64,000 nucleotides of DNA from Chitinophaga cymbidii (GTDB lineage: Bacteria; Bacteroidota; Bacteroidia; Chitinophagales; Chitinophagaceae). This document shows, piece by piece, positions 50,779 to 58,638 of the stretch. Position numbers and translations under genes: made by a program. A model generated the notes under the pieces. The model was not told where the DNA came from. It worked only from the letters and a program-made list of their open reading frames with translations, and made no database searches. The stretch covers positions 616,788 to 680,787 of the forward strand of contig NZ_BKAU01000004.1 of NCBI RefSeq assembly GCF_007992715.1. Reading direction: 5' to 3'. Each line of letters starts with the position of its first letter. Position 1 is the first letter of the stretch.

Positions 50779-53177
50779 TCCGCTTTCAGGCTGTTCACAG
50801 GATTGGCCATGGCGGCTTTCAGGGCCTGGAAGCTCACTGTTAGCAACGCAATAGCCAGCGATGCGGTACCGCCCGCAAGGAAAATGCCCCAGCTGATATC
50901 TATCCGGTATACATAGTTCTGCAGCCACTGCTGCATGAAATACCATATCAGCGGCGTGGCGATCACAAATGCAACCCCGATCAGCACCATAAATTCCTTC
51001 GAGAATAAAAAGACGATATTGGAAATGGTAGCGCCCATCACCTTGCGCACGCCTACTTCCCGGATGCGCTGCACGGCCATGAAAGAGGCCAGTCCGTACA
51101 ATCCCAGGCAACTGAGAAAGATGGCGATGCCGGCGAAGATTTCGTATAGGCGGGCCTGTTGCTGCTCCTCGCGGTAATACCGGTCGATCTTGTCGTCCAG
51201 GAACTGATATTCGAATATCTGTTCCGGAAAATTGGCCGTCCACAGCTTTTCAATGGCTTTCATGGAGCCCGGCAGGTCTGTTCCCGAAAGCCGGATGCCT
51301 GCTGTATTGTAGCGCCTTTTCACGTTCGCCATGAATGCCGGTCCGATCGCTTCTTTAAAGGTGCCGGTATGAAAATCCTTCACAACGCCTACCACCGGCC
51401 CTTTGGCGAATCCGTCCCACACATTGATTTCTTTATGGAGGATGTCTTCCGGATTGGTGATGCCGAGCTTTTTCAGCAGGGTTTCATTCACGATGAACTC
51501 GCGGACGGAATCCGTGCGGGTAAGGTTCCTGCCCGCTACCAGCTTCAGCTGGTACGTATTAATGAAATCGGCGTCTACCCACTTGCTGATGGCGGCAAAA
51601 TCGGTTTGTTTTTCCGCATGATCGAACTTGAAGGGCGTCCACCAGTTGTCTGATTCGGAAGGCGTGGAGTTGGAAAAGCTCACTTGTGCAACGCCTTTCA
51701 TGGCAGACAGCTGGTCCCGCAGATAGTTGATCTTGCTGTTGCCGGCGCTGTCGTTACGGAACGATACATTAACGACGGCGTCTTTCGTAAATCCCATCGG
51801 CTGCCGGCGGAAGTAGTTCAGTTGTTGAAGGATGATGAGCGTGCCGATGATAAGCCCCTGTGCAATGATGAACTGGAACACCACCAGCCCCCTGCGCAGG
51901 GAAATGCCTGCCGTGCTGCGGATGGCCGTCACCTTGCTTTTTAGGGCCCTCACAGGATTGAAACCGGATACCACCAGGGAAGGGTAGAAGCCGGCCAGCA
52001 GCGTGACGGCAATAAAGATCACTAACAGTAACGCATATAGGTATTGATCCGTCAGCATACGCGCATGTAACGGCAGGTCCATGGCCCGGCCGATGTATTG
52101 CAGCGCGGACGCGGCGGCGGGCACGGCCAGCAGGAGGGAGCAGAGCACAAGTATCGCCGTTTCCGCCAGGAACTGCACCTGCAATTGCCAGCGGTTGCTG
52201 CCCAACACCTTGCGCACACCGATCTCCCGCGCCCGGTTCACGGCCTGCGCGGTAGAAAGGTTGATGAAGTTCACGCAGGCGATCAGCAGGATGAAAATGC
52301 CGATAAGCCAGAGCAGGCGAATACGGTCATCCGGCACCACACGGCCCAGGAAATTGTTGGTCGCTTTATCGGAATGTACGGCAGACAAGGGTTGCAGCTT
52401 GTAGGTGTAGCGGTTGTTGGCGGTCCTGTATTTCTCCGAGAAGGCGAGGAGCTGCCGGTTCACAGCGTCGGGGGACTCGCCGGGGCGGAGCAGCACATAA
52501 CAATGATGAATGCCGTCCAGGCTCACCCAGTCCTGCGAATCACTGAACCGCGGGTGGCTGTAAGGCACCACCACTTCCAGCTGAAATTCCGTGTTGGGCG
52601 GCGGATCGGCCAGGATGCCGGTCACTTTCAGGTTGAATATCAGATCAAGCCGCACGGTTTGTCCCAGCGCCTTCGTCCAGTCCCCGAAATATTTCTCGGC
52701 AACCGACTTGGTAAGCACCACGCTTTCGCGTTCGTTCAGCGCGGTGGCTTTATTCCCCGCCAGCCAGGTGTAATCGAACATCCGGAAGAAAGGCGGCTCC
52801 ACGAAAAAGATGCGCGGCTTGAATTTTTTGATGGTATTGCCATGTTTATCCGCTACAGACACCTGCCGGAAGCCGAACGTTGCAACGCCGGAAACGCCTT
52901 CCATAGCGGGAAAGTCATGCGGCAGGGCGGTAGGCAGCGGAAAGGGCACCGCTTCTGTATACGTGCTGGTATTCCCCGGCTGCTCCATGATGGTGAGCAC
53001 CCGGTAAATGCGGTCTTTTTGCTGATGAAAATCATCGAAGCTCCGCTCGTACCGGATGATGATAACGATTACCAGGAAAACAGCGATGCCCGCCGTAAGG
53101 CCGGTGATATTGATGATGGAGTAACGCTTGTTGCGCCAGAGGCTTCTGAATGCGGTCTTGAAGTAGTTTTTGAACAT
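50775..53177 (-). CDS. FtsX/MacB-type ABC transporter permease
   Basis: 800 aa from the ATG at 53177 (MFKNYFKTAFRSLWRNKRYSIINI). An in-frame start 60 bases upstream is less typical. Organisation: membrane segment at about 22-42, MacB-like periplasmic core domain, FtsX domain of three membrane segments (about 285-410), a second MacB core, and a second FtsX domain with the SCLGLYGLASFMAVQRIREVGVRKVMGA motif near the C-terminus. The related REIGVRKVLGSNRWQLQVQFL motif marks the first. These duplicated permeases of Bacteroidota act in lipoprotein, peptide or drug export, or as mechanical signal transmitters. No ATPase gene is adjacent. Confidence 0.93.
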   Translation of the reverse strand: MFKNYFKTAFRSLWRNKRYSIINITGLTAGIAVFLVIVIIIRYERSFDDFHQQKDRIYRVLTIMEQPGNTSTYTEAVPFPLPTALPHDFPAMEGVSGVATFGFRQVSVADKHGNTIKKFKPRIFFVEPPFFRMFDYTWLAGNKATALNERESVVLTKSVAEKYFGDWTKALGQTVRLDLIFNLKVTGILADPPPNTEFQLEVVVPYSHPRFSDSQDWVSLDGIHHCYVLLRPGESPDAVNRQLLAFSEKYRTANNRYTYKLQPLSAVHSDKATNNFLGRVVPDDRIRLLWLIGIFILLIACVNFINLSTAQAVNRAREIGVRKVLGSNRWQLQVQFLAETAILVLCSLLLAVPAAASALQYIGRAMDLPLHARMLTDQYLYALLLVIFIAVTLLAGFYPSLVVSGFNPVRALKSKVTAIRSTAGISLRRGLVVFQFIIAQGLIIGTLIILQQLNYFRRQPMGFTKDAVVNVSFRNDSAGNSKINYLRDQLSAMKGVAQVSFSNSTPSESDNWWTPFKFDHAEKQTDFAAISKWVDADFINTYQLKLVAGRNLTRTDSVREFIVNETLLKKLGITNPEDILHKEINVWDGFAKGPVVGVVKDFHTGTFKEAIGPAFMANVKRRYNTAGIRLSGTDLPGSMKAIEKLWTANFPEQIFEYQFLDDKIDRYYREEQQQARLYEIFAGIAIFLSCLGLYGLASFMAVQRIREVGVRKVMGATISNIVFLFSKEFMVLIGVAFVIATPLIWYFMQQWLQNYVYRIDISWGIFLAGGTASLAIALLTVSFQALKAAMANPVNSLKAD

Positions 53178-53531
53178 GGCGGATGAATTGACGACACACT
53201 TTCTGCAAAAACGGTACAAAAATATCAAACGCTTCATTATGAAGGTATTGCGGGATGGTGATGCAGCGAATTTGTCCGGTTTTAGCCTTTGTCATGTCCG
53301 GAATCGAACATTTACCCGGGATGCAACATTTTAATTTCTTTTTAATCCGCTTTAAAGGTGGCTTTAATGCCTGCGTCGGAGCTTTGCAGGGAGAATCATT
53401 GGCGGCGGCGGACAGGTCGAAGGCAACATAGATCCGCTCATTTAACTGGCAGGCAAGCGAAATATACAGGTACAACTGGCCAGCCTGAATGCAGCTACGT
53501 CTGCCGCTGCTTTTCATGACTTTACCACAAC
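53178..53531. other. Gene-free stretch between divergent genes
   Basis: About 350 bp between the permease start and the CusB-like gene. I see no complete ORF with a recognisable product. A minus-strand frame is open over about 53240-53540, but it has no familiar motif and is interrupted by unconvincing composition. It may contain promoters of both divergent genes or a decayed sequence. Confidence 0.4.
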
Positions 53532-54170
53532 ATGGGAACATATTTTTTCTCCATCCTCCTTCTCATTTTCCTGGCGGGATGGAGCGGTTGCAAACAGCGC
53601 CAGGAGCAACAGACCGAAGCGGTCACATTTGTGCTGAGCGATACTATGATGGCGTCTGTTTGTATAGATACCACTATTGTCAGACCTGTGGAAGGAGAGC
53701 TGCGTCTCCGGGGAACAGTGGCGGCGGACAGGATATGGATCACGGCCGATGTGCCGGACAGTGACGTTTTTCGTTTGAAGGCGGGAAACCCCGTGGAGGT
53801 GACGGCTGCGGGCTACCCGGACCAGGTATTTAAAGGGCGGATCGGCAAAGTGTACAACCGGCAGGTGCGTATCCGGCTAAGCAGTGAGGGCATGCAGCTG
53901 CGGCCGGAAACACCTGCTACCGTGGTGTTTCGTTATCGCGAGGACAGGCAAATGCCCGCCATCCCGTCTTCCGCCGTGATCTTCGATAAGGGCAGGAGCT
54001 TTGTGATGGTGTTCCGGGACAAGTATAATGTTCATACGCGGGAGGTGCAGGTATCCGGATCGCTCAACGATGTTTCCTACATCAGCAAAGGGCTGCGGCC
54101 GGGCGATAAGGTGATCTCCCGCAACCAGCTGGTGATCTATCATGCATTGAATAGCATAAACAGCAAATAA
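53532..54170 (+). CDS. Short CusB/HlyD-like efflux adaptor lipoprotein, no pump nearby
   Basis: 212 aa with a lipoprotein signal (IFLAGWSGCKQRQ, Cys at about 20). The first mature segment, LRGTVAADR, matches the start of RND adaptor proteins. Then comes directly WITADVPDSDVFRLKAGNPVEV, a CusB-type beta-barrel, and a membrane-proximal part with IPSSAVIFDKGRSFVMVFRD and GLRPGDKVISRN. The alpha-hairpin and lipoyl half-domains found in full adaptors (usually 350-400 aa) are missing. No RND pump or TolC gene is adjacent. It may be a remnant or a mini-adaptor that docks on a pump encoded elsewhere. Confidence 0.8.
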   Translation: MGTYFFSILLLIFLAGWSGCKQRQEQQTEAVTFVLSDTMMASVCIDTTIVRPVEGELRLRGTVAADRIWITADVPDSDVFRLKAGNPVEVTAAGYPDQVFKGRIGKVYNRQVRIRLSSEGMQLRPETPATVVFRYREDRQMPAIPSSAVIFDKGRSFVMVFRDKYNVHTREVQVSGSLNDVSYISKGLRPGDKVISRNQLVIYHALNSINSK

Positions 54171-54267
54171 CACAGGTTTTAGTTCGCAACATATAGGTTG
54201 ATAGTATCCTCTCCGCCCTGCCAGCAAGAGAAATCGCGGGGCGGACTTTTTTCACTGTTTGAATGCA

Positions 54268-54293
54268 AATAGCCGGGTATGCGCCCGGCTATT
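54268..54293. terminator. Intrinsic terminator between convergent genes
   Basis: AATAGCCGGG (54268-54277) pairs perfectly with CCCGGCTATT (54284-54293). It sits between the CusB-like gene and the convergent serine hydrolase. T content after the stem is modest in both directions. Confidence 0.6.
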
Positions 54294-54336
54294 GCTGTTG
54301 GATGGATCTATCTATGGGTTTTAAGGTGCCTGCGAT

Positions 54337-55548
54337 TTATTCTTCTCCGGCCTCCTCGCCGTCCCCATGCCCGAGGATCGCGCGGAGGGGGCGTACGGCC
54401 TGGTAAATGCCGCGGTTATAGCGGTTACCGAGGATGATGAGCGTGGTGGAGTCTGCCACAAAACGGTAGAAGACGGTGTTGTTGCCGTGCCACCAGCCGT
54501 TGTGATATACGATGTTCTTTGTGCTGTCCGGGTACACCATCAGGCGCCAGCCGTAGCCGTAATTCCTGATGCCCGGTTTTTCGTTGCTGTATGGTGTGAA
54601 TGCGGCTTTGAGGGTTTCGGGCTTGAAGAGCTTGCCGGAATAAATGGCCTGGTCCCACTTGAGCATGTCCTGCACAGAGCTGTAAATGCCTTTGTCGCCT
54701 ACCACGCCGTCATACGGATCATCGGGTTCCGCTTTCCAGCTGAAGAGGTGGCTGGTGGTCTGATGCGGGCGCGGCGCCTGCGTGGGGTCCGCCACGAAAG
54801 TATGGGTCATTTCCAGTGGTGTGAAGAAAGTTTCCTGGAGGTAATCCGCATATTTTTGTCCGCTTGCTTTTTCTATGATGGAGGCCAGTAACAGGTAATT
54901 GGTATTACAGTAGTTAAAGTGACGGTCCGGCTGGTATTGCGCCGGCGGCTTGTGTTCCGTCATCATGCGGATCACGTCGTCGTTGGTAAGAAAGATGGAT
55001 TTATCCTTGATGAGGCTGTCGCAGAAATAGAGGTAGTTGGGCAGGCCGCTGCGGTGGTTCAGCAGCATGCTTATGGTGATGCCGAGGTAGGGAAAGTCCG
55101 GGAAATATTTTTGCAGGGGATCGTCCAGCCCCAGCTTTCCTTTTTCCATCAGCGAAAGTACGGCCATACCGGTGAAGGTTTTGGAGATGGATGCCAGCTG
55201 GAACGAAGAGCTGTCGGTAACCGGTACCTTGGTGGCATGGTTTTCCATGCCCTGGTATTTTTCATATAATACCACGCCTTTTTTAGCTACCAGGATAGCG
55301 CCGCTGAATGTGTTGGGAGACAGGCGGTGCTGCATGAGCGCCGATACTTCCTGCCGGACGTGCTTCGCATAGGAGCTGGTGGATATGGCCTTTTCTTCTT
55401 CGTCGCTTAAGCCGATGTTGTAGACCGATACTGGTTTCAGTGGCTTTTTCTCGGTGTTCCTGTGGGCGGAACTGCTGTTACATCCGGTGTAAAAAGTGGT
55501 GCTCGTGGATATGATGGTAACACAGACAATTGCCTTCAGACGGTTCAT
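54337..55548 (-). CDS. Serine hydrolase lipoprotein, class C beta-lactamase family
   Basis: 403 aa from the ATG at 55548 (MNRLKAIVCVTIISTSTTFYTGCNSS, lipobox Cys at about 23). The in-frame region upstream lacks a signal. SxxK motif LASISKTFTGM at about 128-138, YxN motif NYCNTNYLL at about 218-226, and a late motif around YHNGWWHGN (about 365) corresponding to the KTG/HxG box. It resembles the serine hydrolase at 11222-12613 in its catalytic core but lacks that protein's C-terminal extra domain. It is membrane-anchored on the periplasmic side. Substrate unknown. Confidence 0.88.
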   Translation of the reverse strand: MNRLKAIVCVTIISTSTTFYTGCNSSSAHRNTEKKPLKPVSVYNIGLSDEEEKAISTSSYAKHVRQEVSALMQHRLSPNTFSGAILVAKKGVVLYEKYQGMENHATKVPVTDSSSFQLASISKTFTGMAVLSLMEKGKLGLDDPLQKYFPDFPYLGITISMLLNHRSGLPNYLYFCDSLIKDKSIFLTNDDVIRMMTEHKPPAQYQPDRHFNYCNTNYLLLASIIEKASGQKYADYLQETFFTPLEMTHTFVADPTQAPRPHQTTSHLFSWKAEPDDPYDGVVGDKGIYSSVQDMLKWDQAIYSGKLFKPETLKAAFTPYSNEKPGIRNYGYGWRLMVYPDSTKNIVYHNGWWHGNNTVFYRFVADSTTLIILGNRYNRGIYQAVRPLRAILGHGDGEEAGEE

Positions 55549-55690
55549 TCGTTGCTCGGTGATAATAGATTTAAAATCAGGATTTTCAGCAATTTTCATG
55601 CCCATTGCTGCGATTCCGGTAGAAAATATTCAAAAAAACTTAACAAGTGGGCATCTTTTTTAAGCAATCTCTAATATGTAGGGCTCCATG

Positions 55691-55721
55691 TTTGATTATT
55701 GCTGAAACTCCGCTAGGTTTG
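55691..55721 (+). promoter_or_regulatory. Promoter of serA
   Basis: TTTG (55691-55694), a 19-base spacer and TAGGTTTG (55714-55721) fit the Bacteroidota consensus. The start site would be near 55728, giving a leader of about 65 nt before the ATG at 55792. The leader contains GTGACA and TGTCAC half-sites about 30 bp apart. Confidence 0.75.
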
Positions 55722-55791
55722 TGCCACTTTTTAGTGACAAAAGCACCCTCGCGATTGTCATTTTTATGTCACAGAAGAATTAACGATCACC

Positions 55792-57030
55792 ATGAGCCAG
55801 AAGAAATTAACCAGTTATCCGAAGGAGAAGATCAACATCCTTTTATTGGAGAACATCAGTGATGCCGCGGTAGCGGAGTTCAAAGATGCCGGTTATGTCA
55901 ACACGCGCAAGATTACCGGCGCGCTCAGCGAGCAGGATCTTATTAAGGAAGTGAAAGACGCCCATCTGCTGGGTATCCGCTCAAAATCGCGGATCACGCC
56001 GGCCGTACTGGCTGCTGCAAAAAAGCTGCAGGCCATCGGCTGTTTCTGTATCGGCACCAACCAGGTAGACCTTAAATCGGCCACCGACCAGGGTGTTGCT
56101 GTTTTTAACGCACCATATTCAAATACCCGTTCGGTAGCCGAACTGGTGATCGGATTGTCGATCATGCTGATCCGCCGCATTCCGGATAAAAATAACGCCG
56201 CCCACAAAGGCATCTGGATGAAAGAGTCCGCCGGCAGCTATGAATTACGCGGTAAAACGCTGGGCATCGTGGGGTATGGTAATATCGGCAGCCAGGTGAG
56301 CGTGCTGGCCGAAGCAATGGGGATGAACGTGATCTATTATGATGTGGAAACAAAGCTGCCGCTTGGCAATGCTACGCAGATCCGCACGCTGAAAGACCTG
56401 TTCGGGCAGGCGGACATCATTTCCCTGCACGTGCCGTCCAACAAGAGCACGACCAACATGATCACCAAACAAGTACTCAAACATGCGAAAGAAGGCGCCA
56501 TCTTCATCAACTACGCCCGTGGCGAGGTGGTGGACCTGGACGATCTGAAGGACGCGCTCGAGAAAGGCCAGCTTTCCGGCGCCGCGATAGATGTGTTCCC
56601 CGTAGAGCCGGAAAAGAACGGCGCGGCATTTTCCACACCGCTGCAACAGCTGCCCAATGTGATACTCACCCCGCACATCGGCGGCAGCACGGAGGAAGCG
56701 CAGCATAACATCGGGCTGGACGTGAGCGCCAAGATGCTGAACTACCTGGAAAAAGGCGCCAGCTTCGGCTCGCATACCATCCCGGCGATCAGTGTGCCTG
56801 CCGTGGAAAATACCCACCGCATCCTGCACATCCACCGGAACGTGCCCGGCGTATTGTCCGAGATCAACAGCGCGCTGTCTTCCAAAAACATCAATATCCT
56901 CGGTCAGTATCTGAAAACGAACGACCACATCGGGTATGTAGTGCTGGACGTGGATACGAAGCTGTCACAGGAAGCCTTCGCATTGCTGAAAGAAGTGAAT
57001 CATACGATCAAAACACGATTGCTGTATTGA
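55792..57030 (+). CDS. serA: D-3-phosphoglycerate dehydrogenase
   Basis: 412 aa, E. coli-like length. It oxidises 3-phosphoglycerate to phosphohydroxypyruvate, the first step of serine synthesis. Substrate domain at about 15-110, with the NAD-binding Rossmann domain between: GIVGYGNIGSQVSVLAEAMGM (about 160-180) and catalytic residues in FINYARGEVVD (Arg, about 240), PVEPEKN (Glu) and LTPHIGGSTEEAQ (His, about 300). The C-terminal ACT domain is at about 340-412 (NVPGVLSEINSALSSKNINILGQYLKTN), which mediates serine feedback. Promoter and terminator are both visible, so it is a single-gene unit. Confidence 0.95.
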   Translation: MSQKKLTSYPKEKINILLLENISDAAVAEFKDAGYVNTRKITGALSEQDLIKEVKDAHLLGIRSKSRITPAVLAAAKKLQAIGCFCIGTNQVDLKSATDQGVAVFNAPYSNTRSVAELVIGLSIMLIRRIPDKNNAAHKGIWMKESAGSYELRGKTLGIVGYGNIGSQVSVLAEAMGMNVIYYDVETKLPLGNATQIRTLKDLFGQADIISLHVPSNKSTTNMITKQVLKHAKEGAIFINYARGEVVDLDDLKDALEKGQLSGAAIDVFPVEPEKNGAAFSTPLQQLPNVILTPHIGGSTEEAQHNIGLDVSAKMLNYLEKGASFGSHTIPAISVPAVENTHRILHIHRNVPGVLSEINSALSSKNINILGQYLKTNDHIGYVVLDVDTKLSQEAFALLKEVNHTIKTRLLY

Positions 57031-57052
57031 TAAAAGATAAACAGGTAAAAGT

Positions 57053-57079
57053 CCCGGTTCACAGACCGGGATTTTTTTT
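57053..57079 (+). terminator. Intrinsic terminator after serA
   Basis: CCCGGT (57053-57058) pairs with ACCGGG (57065-57070), followed by A and eight T residues. It lies 22 bp after the serA stop. Confidence 0.88.
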
Positions 57080-57126
57080 GTCCCGGATTTTAGGGAGATT
57101 TGGGGACTTCAATTCATTCTCTTGTT

Positions 57127-57483
57127 ATGACGAAATTACTCAAACTGGAAGAGCTGTTCATGTTCCTGCTGGCTTTGCTGATGTTTAACCAGCAATGTTC
57201 CCTGTCCCTCTGGTGGTTTTTCGGCTGCCTTTTATTGCCGGACATCAGCATGATCGGTTACCTGGCCGGCCCGAAGGCGGGGGCGTATGTATATAATTTC
57301 TTCCATCATAAAGCCGTGGCGATCGCTGTATATTTCGCAGGCACTTACTTTTCCAGCGAGATCGTCACTTTCATTGGCATCATTCTATTCGCGCATTCCT
57401 GCATGGACCGGTTGTTCGGTTACGGGTTGAAGTTCATTACGGATTTTAAGGATACGCATTTGGGGAGGATAGGGAAGGGGTGA
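57127..57483 (+). CDS. DUF4260 family membrane protein
   Basis: 118 aa from the ATG at 57127 (MTKLLKLEELFMFLLALLMF). An in-frame ATG at 57100 lies within the region directly after the serA terminator. Three to four hydrophobic segments. WFFGCLLLPDISMIGYLAGPKAGAYVYNFFHHKAVAI is the conserved DUF4260 core with a D and paired His residues, and HSCMDRLFGYGLKF closes the domain. Function is unknown. It is convergent with the Abi-family gene, three bases apart. Confidence 0.85.
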   Translation: MTKLLKLEELFMFLLALLMFNQQCSLSLWWFFGCLLLPDISMIGYLAGPKAGAYVYNFFHHKAVAIAVYFAGTYFSSEIVTFIGIILFAHSCMDRLFGYGLKFITDFKDTHLGRIGKG

Positions 57484-57486
57484 TCT

Positions 57487-58170
57487 TTATAAAGCATCAA
57501 TTTCGTCACATACCTGGCTTACCTGGTCCAATCCATAGAATAAGGAATCTACATCGATGGACATCCATTGCAGCAATTGCAGGATGCAGGCATAATGTTG
57601 CCGGATATAAACCGTGTCCTTTACGGGTTGCCGTTCCAGAAAACATATAGGTTCATGATGAGCGATGCGGTTGCGTATATTATTGATCCGGGTAAGTTGC
57701 CGGAAAATAAATGGAGCATTGTATTTAACTGCCGCCGTGCTTTGTGGCCTGGAGGAAAAGAGGGAAAGCAGATTCTGACCCAATGCCCTGTATTGATGAC
57801 GGGAGAAAAGATAACGCCAGAAACCGAGGCCAAGCCCGGCTACCAGTTTATTATGGGAGTATCTGTCCGCCAGCGACGATAACACCTCCCTGATCGTGCC
57901 GGCGGTTTTTGCGCAGTTCTCGTTATCAAACAGCCCGCCTTCCAATGCGGCATCCCGCAGCCAGTCTGGTCCGAGCGCTGCAGTGCAATGCCGGTTGATC
58001 GTGTTGCGCAACGTAACTTCAAAGCAACTGATGATCGTAAACAGTTTTTGAGAAACTTTGAGATTCTTGCGGTAGAGTGTCATGGCTTTTTGTGTATTGC
58101 CCTGGCAGGCGATACGATACCGGTCCAGCCGGGCAGGAGAAATATTGTGCTCGAAATCTTTAAAATTCAT
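57487..58170 (-). CDS. Abi_2/AbiF-type abortive-infection protein with HEPN ribonuclease motif
   Basis: 227 aa, no signal peptide, cytoplasmic. Abi_2 hallmarks: N-terminal DFEHNISPARLDRYRIAC, then SCFEVTLRNTINRH (about 48-61, the conserved E-x-x-L-R-N helix). LGFWRYLFS follows at about 116, and the HEPN active-site motif R-N-R-I-A-H (Rx4H, R166 to H171) in NNIRNRIAHHEPI. HEPN Abi proteins are RNA-cutting toxins or phage-defence effectors held in check until infection. Catalytic residues are intact, so the protein could be active. A divergent promoter-hairpin-T-run unit starts within 10 bp of its ATG (see the ncRNA entry). It is separated from the DUF4260 gene by three bases. Confidence 0.88.
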   Translation of the reverse strand: MNFKDFEHNISPARLDRYRIACQGNTQKAMTLYRKNLKVSQKLFTIISCFEVTLRNTINRHCTAALGPDWLRDAALEGGLFDNENCAKTAGTIREVLSSLADRYSHNKLVAGLGLGFWRYLFSRHQYRALGQNLLSLFSSRPQSTAAVKYNAPFIFRQLTRINNIRNRIAHHEPICFLERQPVKDTVYIRQHYACILQLLQWMSIDVDSLFYGLDQVSQVCDEIDAL

Positions 58171-58179
58171 GAATTTTTT

Positions 58180-58209
58180 TTTGAAGTCTTAAAAAAAGGT
58201 ATATATTTG
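58180..58209 (+). promoter_or_regulatory. Divergent promoter next to the Abi gene
   Basis: TTTG (58180-58183), an 18-base spacer and TATATTTG (58202-58209) form one of the best consensus promoters in the window. It points away from the Abi gene, whose ATG is at 58170, yet no coding gene follows on this strand. Confidence 0.7.
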
Positions 58210-58214
58210 TGGTA

Positions 58215-58267
58215 TCTAATTCCCGGTCGTCCCTGGCGCAAGTCAAACTTCCGGGTATCGTTTTTTT
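58215..58267 (+). ncRNA. Putative small RNA beside the Abi/HEPN gene
   Basis: Starting about 6 bp after the -7 element at 58202-58209, a segment of about 53 nt runs to seven T residues at 58261-58267. CCCGG (58222-58226) can pair with CCGGG (58251-58255), with flanking A-U pairs, enclosing about 24 nt of mostly unpaired sequence. Promoter, one hairpin and oligo-T in so short a span is the layout of an independent small RNA. No ORF is present. AbiF-type HEPN proteins are known to pair with a structured RNA that acts as antitoxin, so this may be that partner. That link is inference. Confidence 0.45.
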
Positions 58268-58268
58268 A

Positions 58269-58582
58269 GCCCATTCCGTTTTCTGGTGCGGATATCTTCA
58301 TCAGGCTTTTCCTACAATTTTGCTGATAATACTTTCTCTTTGTTTTGCAGTGCAGATATGCCATTGCGCGTGATATTTTTTCTGAAAGATTCCGGGAGAA
58401 ATCTTCCAGGGTTAACAAATAAATCTTTTGACGGCTGCAATTTAAGCAGGTTTTCAATTCGAAAATCGCTATGATAAAAATGAATGGAAAATGAGCGGAC
58501 AAAAAGTTGAAGAGTGCGACGCAAGTAAAGTTGATAGTTGAACAATTGCCGGCTGCATAATAAATAATACAGTTTCTAAAAC
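58269..58582. other. AT-rich gene-free stretch
   Basis: About 310 bp, clearly more AT-rich than the surroundings, between the putative small RNA and the terminator of the giant surface-protein gene. I see no gene, repeat or hairpin here that I can support. The low GC content suggests acquired DNA together with the Abi gene. Confidence 0.4.
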
Positions 58583-58615
58583 GCAAAGGGGCGGCTTACT
58601 TCGCCGCCCCTTTGC
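58583..58615 (-). terminator. Terminator of the giant repeat-protein gene
   Basis: GCAAAGGGGCGGC (58583-58595) pairs perfectly with GCCGCCCCTTTGC (58603-58615), a 13-bp stem with a seven-base loop. On the minus strand it is followed by GTTTTAG. It lies 23 bp after the stop of the gene at 58639. Confidence 0.85.
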
Positions 58616-58638
58616 AAGGATTGATATAGTGTTTGTTG

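Noticed and set aside
53240..53541. Minus-strand open frame in the gap before the CusB-like gene
   Set aside because: No family motif, overlaps the start of the plus-strand gene and lacks a plausible signal or domain. Kept only as an unassigned gap.
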